From Streptomyces parvulus (GTDB lineage: Bacteria > Actinomycetota > Actinomycetes > Streptomycetales > Streptomycetaceae): a stretch of DNA of 64,000 bases. Shown one piece after another: positions 27,867-35,561 of the stretch; the stretch's first letter is position 1, and the number at the start of each line of letters is the position of its first letter. The position numbers were made by a program, and so were the translations under genes. The notes beneath the pieces were generated by a model. That model did no database searches and was not told the origin of the DNA. It was given only the letters and a program-made list of their open reading frames with translations. The DNA is taken from NCBI RefSeq assembly GCF_014648855.1, contig NZ_BMRX01000002.1, positions 1-64,000 on the forward strand. The letters run 5' to 3'.

Positions 27867-28844
27867 CTAGAACAGCGCGCGAGCCAGGGCCCTGCGTGCG
27901 GCGGTCACCCGCGGATCGTCCGCGCCGACCACCTCGAACAGCTCCAGCAGCCGCACCCGTACGGCGTCTCGGTCGTCGCCGGCCGTGACGCGCACCGTGT
28001 CGATGAGGCGGCCGAAGGCGTCCTCCACGTGACCGCCCACCAGGTCCAGGTCGGCGGCGGCGATCTGCGCCTGTGCGTCGCCGGGCTTGTCGGCCGCGTC
28101 CTGACGGACCTTCTGCGGGTCGGCGTCCTGCACCCGCTGGAGCAACTCGGCCTGCGCGAGACCCAGTTTGGCCTCGGTGTTGCCCGGGTCCTCGGCCAGC
28201 ACGTTCTTGTACGACTGGACGGCACCGCCCAGGTCGCCCGCGTCCAGCGCCCGCACGGCGGCCTCGAGCGCCGCGTCGTGCGGTCCGGCCGGACGCTCCT
28301 CGGCGGCGGGCCGGGCCGCGCCGGGCTGCGCCTCGGGGTCGACGACGAGACCGGTCAGGCCGAAGCGCTCCTCGGCGACCTGCACCAGCTGGTCCAGGGT
28401 CTGGCGGATCTGCGCCTCGCCGGCGGCCCCCTGGAAGAGCGGCAGCGCCTGCCCGGCGACGACCGCGAAGACGGCCGGGATGCCCTGGACGCCGAACTGC
28501 TGCATCAGCATCTGGTTGGCGTCGACGTCGATCTTGGCGAGCAGGAAGCGCCCGCCGTACTCCACGGCGAGCCGTTCGAGGACCGGGCTGAGCTGCTTGC
28601 AGGGCTCGCACCACTCGGCCCAGAAGTCGATGACGACCGGGACCTCGGTGGACCGCTGCAGGACCTCGCTCTCGAAGCCCGCCTCGTCGACGTCGATGAC
28701 GAGGTCGGCCGGGGAGACCGCCCCCGTCCCGCCGTGCCGGGCGGCCTCGGCGCGCGCCTGCTCCGCCTTCGTCTTGGCCTCCTGGGCCGCCTTCACCGCG
28801 GCGAGGTCGACGACCCCGCTCATGGACATGTTCCGTGGCTGCAT
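27867..28844 (-). CDS. YbbN/CnoX-like thioredoxin-domain co-chaperone
   Basis: 325 residues. A charged helical leader (10-40), a thioredoxin domain with FWAEWCEPCKQ (C79, C82) and cis-Pro in GIPAVF, then a C-terminal all-helical, TPR-like region (about 185-325) with AALEAAVRALDAGDLGGAVQ repeats. This is the domain order of E. coli YbbN/CnoX, which holds unfolded proteins and passes them to DnaK and GroEL. Here the CXXC is intact, so oxidoreductase activity is also possible. ATG follows GGGGAGG by 8 nt. It is divergent from the TetR gene across a 247-bp region with a palindrome. Confidence 0.88.
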   Translation of the reverse strand: MQPRNMSMSGVVDLAAVKAAQEAKTKAEQARAEAARHGGTGAVSPADLVIDVDEAGFESEVLQRSTEVPVVIDFWAEWCEPCKQLSPVLERLAVEYGGRFLLAKIDVDANQMLMQQFGVQGIPAVFAVVAGQALPLFQGAAGEAQIRQTLDQLVQVAEERFGLTGLVVDPEAQPGAARPAAEERPAGPHDAALEAAVRALDAGDLGGAVQSYKNVLAEDPGNTEAKLGLAQAELLQRVQDADPQKVRQDAADKPGDAQAQIAAADLDLVGGHVEDAFGRLIDTVRVTAGDDRDAVRVRLLELFEVVGADDPRVTAARRALARALF

Positions 28845-28978
28845 GGGCCTATCCTCCCCCGTACCGCGCGCGCGTGTGAAAAGCGGGTCGAAAGCCCGCC
28901 CTGATGTGTGCTGTTCGGCGCCGGGTCCCCACCCTGCGCCCGTGGTCGTCGCTGGGGCGCGGGTCTGCCCGCGCTTTC

Positions 28979-28993
28979 GCTACGAGTCGTAGC
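28979..28993. promoter_or_regulatory. Perfect palindrome GCTACGA-G-TCGTAGC
   Basis: 15-bp dyad in the divergent region between the YbbN gene and tetR, 99 nt upstream of tetR. A plausible TetR operator controlling one or both genes. Confidence 0.55.
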
Positions 28994-29079
28994 GTAATAC
29001 CGGGAGGGGCCGTCGGAACACCCCGCCCCGGTGATCTCCCTCACGGCCGCACGGAACCCGCCGATCGTGGCGGGGCATC

Positions 29080-29085
29080 TATGGT
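29080..29085 (+). promoter_or_regulatory. TATGGT -10 hexamer, leaderless tetR promoter
   Basis: TATGGT lies 6 nt before the tetR ATG. The intervening CGGGGA could be a poor ribosome site, but a leaderless start is more likely. Confidence 0.45.
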
Positions 29086-29091
29086 CGGGGA

Positions 29092-29727
29092 ATGCAGAGC
29101 AGCACCCACGCCGGCCGTGCCGGGCGCCCGCGCAGCGCCGCGGCGGACACCGCCATCCTGGCCGCGACGCGGGAGGCCCTGGTCGACCTCGGCTGGTCGA
29201 GACTCACCCTCGGAGACGTCGCGGGCCGGGCCGGGGTCGCCAAGACGACGCTCTACCGGCGCTGGGCCGGCAAGAACGAGCTGGTGGTCGACGCGGTGGC
29301 GGAGCTGTTCGACGAACTGCGGCTCCCGGACCGCGGCTCCCTGGCCGCCGACATCGAGGGCGTGGTGCTCCAGTTCGCGGCGATCCTGGCCCGGCCGGAG
29401 GCGAAGAGCGGCCTGATGGCGGTGGTCGCCGAGTCGACCCGCGACGACGCGCTGCGCGAGCGCATCCGGACCTCGATCGTGGAGCGGCAGAAGCGGCTGG
29501 TCCTGGAGGGCAGGGCGCGGGCCCAGGCCCGGGGCGAACTGCCGCCCGAGACCGACCCGGCGGAGGCGGCCCGCACCGCGGACCTCATCTTCGACGTGGT
29601 CGCGGGCGCGGTGGTGCACCGCACCCTGGTCAGCGCCCAGCCGGCGGACGGGGAGTGGGTACGGGGCTTCACCCAGGTCCTGCTGTGGGGGCTGGCCTCC
29701 CGGCCGGCCGAGTCGCCGGCCGGGTGA
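29092..29727 (+). CDS. TetR-family transcriptional regulator
   Basis: 211 residues. The N-terminal TetR helix-turn-helix spans about 18-65: AILAATREALVDLGWSRLTLGDVAGRAGVAKTTLYRRW is the canonical three-helix pattern with TLYRRW recognition. The C-terminal ligand domain resembles TetR_C_11-type regulators. It is divergent from the YbbN gene with a 15-bp palindrome between, and convergent with icmA (46-bp gap). Targets could be itself, the YbbN gene, or the nearby palindromes; sequence alone does not decide. Confidence 0.9.
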   Translation: MQSSTHAGRAGRPRSAAADTAILAATREALVDLGWSRLTLGDVAGRAGVAKTTLYRRWAGKNELVVDAVAELFDELRLPDRGSLAADIEGVVLQFAAILARPEAKSGLMAVVAESTRDDALRERIRTSIVERQKRLVLEGRARAQARGELPPETDPAEAARTADLIFDVVAGAVVHRTLVSAQPADGEWVRGFTQVLLWGLASRPAESPAG

Positions 29728-29773
29728 CGTGACGGCGGGACTTCGCGGACAGAACCGGGAAGCCCGCCGGGGC

Positions 29774-31474
29774 CTAGAAGCCCGCCGGCTCCGTGTACAC
29801 CCCCCACTCGTCCCGCAGCACACCGCAGATCTCGCCGAGCGTCGCCTCCGCGCGCACCGCGTCCAGCATCGGGGCGATCATGTTGGCCCCGGACCGCGCC
29901 GCCGCCAGCATCGCGTCCAGCGCGCCGCGCACCGCCGCGTCGTCCCGGTGGGCCTTGCGCTCGCCGAGCACCCGTACCTGCTCGCGCTCGACCTCGTGGC
30001 TGACCCGCAGGATCTCCAGGTCACCGGTGACGGACCCGGTGTGGACGTTGACGCCCACCACCTTCTTGTCGTCCTTCTCCAGCGACTGCTGGTACCGGAA
30101 GGCGGACTCGGCGATCTCGCCGGTGAACCAGCCGTCCTCGATGCCCCGCAGGATGCCGGAGGTGATCGGCCCGATCGGGTGCTGCCCGTCCGGGTGGGCC
30201 CGCAGGCCCCGCTCCTTGATCTGCTCGAAGATCTTCTCGGCGTCGGCCTCGATCCGGTCCGTCAGCTGCTCGATGAACCAGGACCCGCCCAGCGGGTCGG
30301 CGACGTTGGCGACGCCGGTCTCCTCCATCAGCACCTGCTGGGTGCGCAGGGCGATCTCGGCGGCCTGCTCGCTGGGGAGCGCGAGGGTCTCGTCGAGCGC
30401 GTTGGTGTGCAGCGAGTTGGTGCCGCCGAGCACCGCCGCGAGCGCCTCCACGGCCGTACGCACCACGTTGTTGTACGGCTGCTGGGCGGTCAGCGAGACG
30501 CCGGCGGTCTGGGTGTGGAAGCGCAGCCACTGCGCCTTGTCGGTCTTCGCGCCGTACACGTCCCGCATCCAGCGGGCCCAGATGCGCCGGGCCGCGCGGA
30601 ACTTCGCGATCTCCTCGAAGAAGTCGAGGTGCGCGTCGAAGAAGAAGGACAGGCCGGGGGCGAAGACGTCGACGTCGAGGCCGCGCGACAGACCCAGCTC
30701 CACGTACCCGAAGCCGTCCGCCAGGGTGTACGCCAGCTCCTGCGCGGCCGTCGCCCCGGCCTCGCGGATGTGGTAGCCGGAGACGGAGAGCGGCTTGTAG
30801 GCGGGGATGCCGGCCGCGCAGTGCTCCATCAGGTCGCCGATCAGGCGCAGGTGCGGCTCGGGCTGGAAGAGCCACTCCTTCTGCGCGATGTACTCCTTGA
30901 AGATGTCGGTCTGGAGCGTGCCGTTGAGGACGGAGGCGTCCACGCCCTGCCGTTCGGCGGCGACCAGGTACATGCAGAAGGCGGGCACGGCGGGCCCGCT
31001 GATCGTCATGGAGGTCGTCACGTCGCCGAGCGGGATGTCCTTGAACAGGACCTCCATGTCGGCGGCCGAGTCGATGGCCACCCCGCAGTGGCCGACCTCG
31101 CCGAGCGAGCGCGGGTCGTCGGAGTCGCGGCCCATCAGGGTCGGCATGTCGAAGGCGACGGAGAGCCCGCCGCCGCCGTTGCGGAGGATCATCTTGTAGC
31201 GCTCGTTGGTCTGCTCGGCGTTGCCGAACCCGGCGAACTGCCGGATGGTCCACGTACGCCCCCGGTAGCCGGTCGCGTGCAGGCCCCGGGTGAAGGGGTA
31301 CTCCCCCGGCCAGCCGATCCGCTCGAACCCCTCGTACTCGTCCCCGGGCCGGGGCCCGTACACCGGCTCCACGGGGTCGCCGGAGAGCGTGGTGAAGTCC
31401 GCGTCGCGCTTGCGCGCCGCGTCGTACCGGGCCTGCCACCGAAGGCGGCCTTCCTCAATGGCGTCAGCGTCCAT
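29774..31474 (-). CDS. icmA: Isobutyryl-CoA mutase large subunit IcmA
   Basis: 566 residues, the substrate-binding subunit of adenosylcobalamin-dependent isobutyryl-CoA mutase, interconverting isobutyryl- and n-butyryl-CoA (valine catabolism, polyketide precursor supply). The residues that separate this from methylmalonyl-CoA mutase are visible: F80 in RQFAGFG (Tyr in MCM) and Q198 in KEYIAQKEW (Arg in MCM). There is no B12-binding C-terminal domain, so a separate IcmB small subunit is needed and is not in the window. The ATG has only GAGG close by; a near-perfect 20-bp palindrome lies 10 nt upstream, over the probable promoter. Length equals that of known Streptomyces IcmA. Confidence 0.96.
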   Translation of the reverse strand: MDADAIEEGRLRWQARYDAARKRDADFTTLSGDPVEPVYGPRPGDEYEGFERIGWPGEYPFTRGLHATGYRGRTWTIRQFAGFGNAEQTNERYKMILRNGGGGLSVAFDMPTLMGRDSDDPRSLGEVGHCGVAIDSAADMEVLFKDIPLGDVTTSMTISGPAVPAFCMYLVAAERQGVDASVLNGTLQTDIFKEYIAQKEWLFQPEPHLRLIGDLMEHCAAGIPAYKPLSVSGYHIREAGATAAQELAYTLADGFGYVELGLSRGLDVDVFAPGLSFFFDAHLDFFEEIAKFRAARRIWARWMRDVYGAKTDKAQWLRFHTQTAGVSLTAQQPYNNVVRTAVEALAAVLGGTNSLHTNALDETLALPSEQAAEIALRTQQVLMEETGVANVADPLGGSWFIEQLTDRIEADAEKIFEQIKERGLRAHPDGQHPIGPITSGILRGIEDGWFTGEIAESAFRYQQSLEKDDKKVVGVNVHTGSVTGDLEILRVSHEVEREQVRVLGERKAHRDDAAVRGALDAMLAAARSGANMIAPMLDAVRAEATLGEICGVLRDEWGVYTEPAGF

Positions 31475-31484
31475 ACCCTCGAAT

Positions 31485-31504
31485 TTACTAGGACGTCCAA
31501 GTAA
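31485..31504. promoter_or_regulatory. 20-bp near-perfect palindrome over the icmA promoter
   Basis: TTACTAGGACGTCCAAGTAA, symmetric except for one position pair, ends 10 nt before the icmA ATG. Its TAGTAA edge (minus strand) could itself be part of the -10. Very likely the operator of an acyl-CoA-responsive repressor; the outer TTACT/AGTAA arms recur at 27630 and 27761. Confidence 0.65.
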
Positions 31505-31549
31505 ATGTCGATGGGGGACCGCCGTACGGGTGTCCGTACGGCGGTGGGG

Positions 31550-31888
31550 TCAGACCTTGGCGGCCACCGGTTCGGCCCCGGCGACCTTCGCGTCCAGCTC
31601 CCGGCTGATCCGCCGCTCCACGAAGAAGGCGGCCGTCGGAACGGTCCCGGCGAGCAGCACCCAGAGCTGCTTCTTGACCGGCCACTTCGCCTTGGACCCC
31701 AGGTCGAAGGCGAAGATGAGGTAGACGACGTACAGCCAGCCGTGGGCGATGCTGACGACCTGGGTGAAGTCCGCGGCGCCGTCCATCTCCAGGGCGTACT
31801 TGGCGATCATGCCAAGGCACAGCGCGATCAGCAGCACACCGGTGACGTACGCCATGACCCGGTAGCGGGTCAGCACGCTCTTTTTCAT
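31550..31888 (-). CDS. DUF3817 membrane protein (paralogue 1)
   Basis: 112 residues with three membrane helices: VMAYVTGVLLIALCLGMIA, VSIAHGWLYVVYLIFAFDL and QLWVLLAGTVPTAAFFVE. The HGWLYVVY and AKWPVKKQ motifs are typical of DUF3817, a small actinobacterial membrane family of unknown function. The start at ATG 31888 begins MKKSVLTRYRV; there is no strong ribosome site, so the exact start is less certain. It lies downstream of marR in the same direction. Confidence 0.8.
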   Translation of the reverse strand: MKKSVLTRYRVMAYVTGVLLIALCLGMIAKYALEMDGAADFTQVVSIAHGWLYVVYLIFAFDLGSKAKWPVKKQLWVLLAGTVPTAAFFVERRISRELDAKVAGAEPVAAKV

Positions 31889-31986
31889 GCGTACGAGCGT
31901 AACCGCCCGTTTCACGCGATCTTCGGGCGGCCCCGGCGACGCGCCCGGGCCGGTTCCCCGGCCCTCGTCGGTCCTGGTCGGCCCGG

Positions 31987-32496
31987 TCAGTCCTCGTCGA
32001 AGTCGCCGGCGGCGACCCGCAGCGGGCGGAGCATCGCGAAGATCTCGCCGCACTCCTCGGCGTCGTACGCGCCCAGGCCGAAGTCCATCGCCATCAGGTC
32101 GCGGGTGGCGGCCTCGACCACCTCGCGGCCGCGGTCCGTGATGGAGGCCAGGGTGCCGCGGCCGTCGTTGGGATTGGGGCGCTTGCCCACCAGACCGGAG
32201 CGCACCAGGCGGTCGACGGTGTTCGTCACGGAGGTGGGGTGCACCATCAGACGCTCACCGATCTTGGACATCGGCAGCTCGCCCGACTTGGAGAAGGTCA
32301 GCAGCACCAGCGCCTCGTAGCGCGCGAAGGTCAGCCCGTACGGCTTGACCACCGCGTCGACCTCGGCCAGCAGGATCTGGTGGGCCCGCATGATCGAGGT
32401 GATCGCGGACATCGAGGGCACGCCGCCCCAGCGCTGCTTCCAGAGTTCGTCGGCACGGGCGATGGGGTCGAAGGAGAGACTGAGGGGCTTGGACAC
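31987..32496 (-). CDS. MarR-family transcriptional regulator
   Basis: 169 residues. Winged-helix domain with MRAHQILLAEVDAVVKPYGLTFARYEALVLL, GELPMSKIGERLMVHPTSVTNTVDRLV (recognition helix) and a PNPNDGRG wing. The gene sits between two DUF3817 genes, with an MTH1187-type gene upstream in the same direction. I see no cysteine pair suggesting redox sensing. It could regulate the flanking small membrane proteins; no obvious dyad was found in the 96-bp gap upstream, which instead contains a direct repeat. Confidence 0.88.
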   Translation of the reverse strand: MSKPLSLSFDPIARADELWKQRWGGVPSMSAITSIMRAHQILLAEVDAVVKPYGLTFARYEALVLLTFSKSGELPMSKIGERLMVHPTSVTNTVDRLVRSGLVGKRPNPNDGRGTLASITDRGREVVEAATRDLMAMDFGLGAYDAEECGEIFAMLRPLRVAAGDFDED

Positions 32497-32548
32497 GGCA
32501 TCAGACCTTACCGGCCGGTCATATGCCGGTCAGCCCCGTCTCGCCTTT

Positions 32549-32583
32549 CGGTACCACCGGCCGGTTCCGGTACCACCGGCCGG
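32549..32583. repeat. Tandem direct repeat upstream of marR
   Basis: CGGTACCACCGGCCGG occurs twice (32549-32564 and 32568-32583), 19 nt apart, in the short gap between the MTH1187-type gene and marR. Each copy contains a GGTACC palindrome. It may be a binding array or a simple duplication. Confidence 0.6.
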
Positions 32584-32592
32584 GGCGCAGGG

Positions 32593-32886
32593 CTACTCGG
32601 CGAGGTACCGCTCCACCGTGTCCACCTTCGAGGTGAGTCCGTCCGTCACGCCGGGGCGGATGTCGGCCTTGAGGACGAGGGAGACCCGCGGCGCCCGCGC
32701 CTCGACCGCCGCGACGGCCCGCCGGACGACGTCCATGACCTCGTCCCACTCGCCCTCGACGGAGGTGAACATGGCGTCGGTGCGGTGGGGCAGCCCCGAC
32801 TCCCGGACCACCCGGACCGCGTCGGCGACGTACTCCCCCACGTCCTCGCCGACGCCGAGCGGTGTCACGGAGAAGGCGACGATCAT
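32593..32886 (-). CDS. MTH1187/UPF0045-family thiamine-binding-like protein
   Basis: 97 residues, ferredoxin-like fold. [20 protein letters not shown] at the N-terminus and [22 protein letters not shown] are the family signatures. Members form tetramers and some bind thiamine or its pyrimidine precursor; the physiological role is unsettled. The ATG overlaps the stop of the upstream DUF3817 gene (ATGA), so they are coupled. Confidence 0.88.
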   Translation of the reverse strand: MIVAFSVTPLGVGEDVGEYVADAVRVVRESGLPHRTDAMFTSVEGEWDEVMDVVRRAVAAVEARAPRVSLVLKADIRPGVTDGLTSKVDTVERYLAE

Positions 32887-33227
32887 GCGCCGACGACCCC
32901 TTCCCGGCGGGCGCGGGAGGCGATGACCGCGCTCTCGGCCTCGCGCTTCAGCATGCGCTCGGCGAAGAAGCCGCCGGTCGGCAGGACGGAGAGCACGAAG
33001 TAGAGGGCGGCGGTCTTCAGCGGCCACTTGGCGCGGTTCCAGGCGTCGGCCCAGAAGAGCACGTAGAGGACGAAGAGGAAACCGTGGACCGCGCCCATCA
33101 CGGGCACCGCGTTGAAGTCGGTGGTCCGCTTCAGCACCGAGCAGACGAGCAGGAGCAGGAAGGAGATCGCCTCGGGGCCCGAGACCAGGCGGAGGCGGCG
33201 GAGGGCGGAGGCGGTCTTGAGGTCCAC
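32883..33227 (-). CDS. DUF3817 membrane protein (paralogue 2)
   Basis: 114 residues, three membrane helices: [33 protein letters not shown] and [19 protein letters not shown]. It shares [16 protein letters not shown] and the [10 protein letters not shown] ending with the paralogue at 31550 but is clearly diverged. It heads the minus-strand group DUF3817, MTH1187-type gene, marR, DUF3817. Function unknown. Confidence 0.85.
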   Translation of the reverse strand: MDLKTASALRRLRLVSGPEAISFLLLLVCSVLKRTTDFNAVPVMGAVHGFLFVLYVLFWADAWNRAKWPLKTAALYFVLSVLPTGGFFAERMLKREAESAVIASRARREGVVGA

Positions 33228-33382
33228 GGGTCACCTTCGGTGGGAGGGGAATCGGTACTCGGGCGCACCGCCGGGCGGTGGCGGTTTGTGAACGCACGCA
33301 CAAGCGCGCGTCCATTGTGGCAAACCCCCCGACGCGCCCGGGTGAGGGGGTCGATCCCTGTCGGCGGACCCGCCAGTCGGGC

Positions 33383-33388
33383 TACCTT
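33383..33388 (+). promoter_or_regulatory. TACCTT -10 hexamer, probable leaderless start of the AIM24 operon
   Basis: TACCTT lies 7 nt before GTG 33396 with no Shine-Dalgarno, so transcription probably starts at the GTG. Confidence 0.5.
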
Positions 33389-33395
33389 CGCATTT

Positions 33396-34034
33396 GTGGC
33401 GATGTTCCGACTTCAAGGAAGCAAGGTACTCGCCGTCGACATGACCGGAGACGCCGTGAAGGCGAAGAACGGCTCGATGGTCGCGTACGACGGGGAGATG
33501 GCCTTCAAGAAGCTGAGCGGTGGCGGTGAGGGCATCCGGGGGATGGTGACCCGGCGGATCACCGGCGAGCAGATGACGGTGATGGAGGTGAGGGGGCAGG
33601 GCACCTGCTGGTTCGCGGACCGGGCCTCGGAGATCAACCTCGTGGGTCTCCAGGGCGACAAGCTGTACGTCGAGTCGAGCAACTTCCTGGCGGCGGACGC
33701 CGGGCTGCGCACCGGCACCAGCTTCACGGGGACGCGCGGCGCCTCGCAGGGCAACGGGCTGTTCACCACGACCGTCGAGGGGCACGGCCAGGTGGCGATC
33801 ATGTCGGACGGCCCGGCGGTGGCGCTGCGGGTGAGCGCGAGTTACCCGCTGACCGTCGACCCGGGGGCGTACGTAGCCCACCAGGGGAACCTGCGGCAGT
33901 CCTTCCAGTCGGGTGTGACCTTCCGCACCCTGCTCGGCGAGGGCGGCGGCGAGGCCTTCCAGATCCGCTTCGAGGGCGACGGCCTGGTGTACGTCCAGCC
34001 CAGCGAGCGGAACACGATCGCGGGGGATGTCTGA
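33396..34034 (+). CDS. AIM24-family protein (first of three)
   Basis: 212 residues, the beta-rich AIM24/DUF124 fold, predicted cytoplasmic with no signal peptide. Typical phrases: SKVLAVDMTGDAVKAKNGSMVAYDGEMAF, GNGLFTTTVEGHGQVAIM and LTVDPGAYVAHQGN. Start: GTG 33396 (ATG 33402 is also possible), preferred because a TACCTT hexamer is 7 nt upstream. The next AIM24 gene begins 2 nt after the stop. Mitochondrial AIM24 affects cristae organisation; bacterial members have no settled function. Confidence 0.85.
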   Translation: MAMFRLQGSKVLAVDMTGDAVKAKNGSMVAYDGEMAFKKLSGGGEGIRGMVTRRITGEQMTVMEVRGQGTCWFADRASEINLVGLQGDKLYVESSNFLAADAGLRTGTSFTGTRGASQGNGLFTTTVEGHGQVAIMSDGPAVALRVSASYPLTVDPGAYVAHQGNLRQSFQSGVTFRTLLGEGGGEAFQIRFEGDGLVYVQPSERNTIAGDV

Positions 34035-34036
34035 CG

Positions 34037-34687
34037 ATGGCCTTCCAGGAGATCAACTCCAAGATGGTGCAGGCGACCGTCGCACCGGGGCAGCGGCTGT
34101 TCAGTCAGCGCGGCGCGATGCTCGCCTACCGGGGCGAGGTGTCCTTCACCCCGAACCTGCGGGGCGGCCAGGGCGGCGTCATGTCGATGATCGGGCGCCG
34201 GGTGGCGAACGAGGACACGCCGCTGATGACCGTCGAGGGCAGCGGCACGGTGCTCTTCGGGCACGGCGGCCACCACGTCCAGGTGATCAACCTCGCCGGC
34301 GACACCCTCTACGTCGAGGCGGACCGCCTGCTGGCCTTCGAGGGCACCCTGGAGCAGGGCACGGTGTTCCTGGGCTCGCAGGGCGGCGTCATGGGCATGG
34401 TGCGCGGGCAGGTCAGCGGGCAGGGCCTGTTCACCACGACGCTGAAGGGCCACGGCTCGGTGGCCGTGATGGCCCACGGCGGCGTCTTCGAGGTCCCGAT
34501 CACCCCGCAGCGGCCGGTGCGCGTGGACCCCCAGGCGTACGTCGCCCACCACGGCGACGTGCGCAACAAGCTGTCCACCGCCATGGGCTGGCGGGACATG
34601 GTGGGGCGCGGCTCGGGCGAGGCGTTCCAGCTGGAGCTGAGCGGCAGCGGCACGGTGTTCGTCCAGGCCTCGGAGGAGAAGCTGTGA
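34037..34687 (+). CDS. AIM24-family protein (second of three)
   Basis: 216 residues, the AIM24 fold again: INSKMVQATVAPGQRLFSQRGAMLAYRGEVSF, DTLYVEADRLLAFEGTL, GQGLFTTTLKGHGSVAVM and VRVDPQAYVAHHGDV. It is closest in layout to the first copy (same GLFTTT and YVAHxG motifs), suggesting tandem duplication. Glycine-rich GGQGGVMSMIGR loops are specific to this copy. The ATG is 2 nt after the first gene; the stop overlaps the third gene (GTGA). Confidence 0.87.
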   Translation: MAFQEINSKMVQATVAPGQRLFSQRGAMLAYRGEVSFTPNLRGGQGGVMSMIGRRVANEDTPLMTVEGSGTVLFGHGGHHVQVINLAGDTLYVEADRLLAFEGTLEQGTVFLGSQGGVMGMVRGQVSGQGLFTTTLKGHGSVAVMAHGGVFEVPITPQRPVRVDPQAYVAHHGDVRNKLSTAMGWRDMVGRGSGEAFQLELSGSGTVFVQASEEKL

Positions 34688-35460
34688 GCACGGTCCACCA
34701 CGACCCGTCGACCCTGCCGGCCGACGACAACGTCAACCCGTACACCTTCTGCGTGGAGCTGAAGGGGAGCCAGTGGTTCCTGCAGAAGGGGAAGATGATC
34801 GCCTACTACGGGACGATCGACTTCAACGGGATCGGGCACGGCCGGCTGGACCGTCTGGTGCGTACGTCGTTCCATTCGCCACTGCACGCGAGCGACTGGG
34901 TCGTGGCCGAGGGCTCGGGCAAGATGCTCCTCGCCGACCGGGCCTTCGACGTGAATTCGTACGACCTCGAGGACGGCAATCTGACCATTCGCTCGGGCAA
35001 CCTGCTCGCTTTTCAGCCAAGTCTCGCGCTCAAGCAGTCGATCGTGCCGGGCTTTCTGACGCTGATCGGAACCGGAAAGTTCGTGGCCGCGTCAAACGGT
35101 CCGGTGGTGTTCATGGAACCGCCGATCCGGGTGGACCCGCAGGCCCTGGTCGGCTGGGCCGACTGCCCGTCCCCGTGCCATCACTACGACCACGGGTACA
35201 TGACCGGCCTGATGGGCGGTCTACGTGCGATGACGGGGCTCGGCGGAGCCTCCGGGGAGGAGCACCAGTTCGAGTTCGTGGGCGCCGGCACGGTGCTCCT
35301 CCAGTCGAGCGAGGCGCTGATGGCGGAGCAGACCACGGGGGCTCCGCCGCAGCAGGCGGGGGTGCCCGGCAGTGGTGCGCCGGGGGCTCAGGGAGGGCGC
35401 TCCGGGGTACCGGGGCTTCCCGGACAGCTGGGGGACCTCCAGCGCCGCTTCGGGCTGTGA
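34684..35460 (+). CDS. AIM24-family protein (third of three, with Cys/His insert)
   Basis: 258 residues. The AIM24 core is recognisable (VELKGSQWFLQKGKMIAYYGTIDF, RSGNLLAFQPSLALKQS, IRVDPQALVGWADC), but it is the most diverged copy. It carries an insert D-C-P-S-P-C-H-H-Y-D-H at 160-170 (C161, C165, H166, H167), a possible metal site, and a Pro/Gly/Gln-rich C-terminal tail of about 45 residues. GTG 34684 overlaps the previous stop. It ends the three-gene unit; absC follows with its own promoter. Confidence 0.85.
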   Translation: MSTVHHDPSTLPADDNVNPYTFCVELKGSQWFLQKGKMIAYYGTIDFNGIGHGRLDRLVRTSFHSPLHASDWVVAEGSGKMLLADRAFDVNSYDLEDGNLTIRSGNLLAFQPSLALKQSIVPGFLTLIGTGKFVAASNGPVVFMEPPIRVDPQALVGWADCPSPCHHYDHGYMTGLMGGLRAMTGLGGASGEEHQFEFVGAGTVLLQSSEALMAEQTTGAPPQQAGVPGSGAPGAQGGRSGVPGLPGQLGDLQRRFGL

Positions 35461-35539
35461 GCGGTAATCTGCGGAGTGTGACATCGAACGCGTGCGCACC
35501 GTCACCGTCACCGGAAAACCCTCACTAGTTCGCCTTTCA

Positions 35540-35550
35540 ACCTTTTAGGT
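35540..35550. promoter_or_regulatory. ACCT-TTT-AGGT dyad in the absC-like promoter
   Basis: Short palindrome in an AT-rich stretch 11 nt before the MarR start codon, likely an autoregulatory MarR site. Confidence 0.45.
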
Positions 35551-35561
35551 AGACTTCATTC

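Noticed and set aside
27320..27870. Several 70-114 codon open frames in the 618-bp intergenic region
   Set aside because: No ribosome sites, Arg/Pro/Gly-rich shadow composition, and frames on both strands overlap each other and the palindromes.
29774..31474. Methylmalonyl-CoA mutase
   Set aside because: F80 and Q198 replace the MCM tyrosine and arginine, and the B12-binding domain is absent, which defines IcmA.
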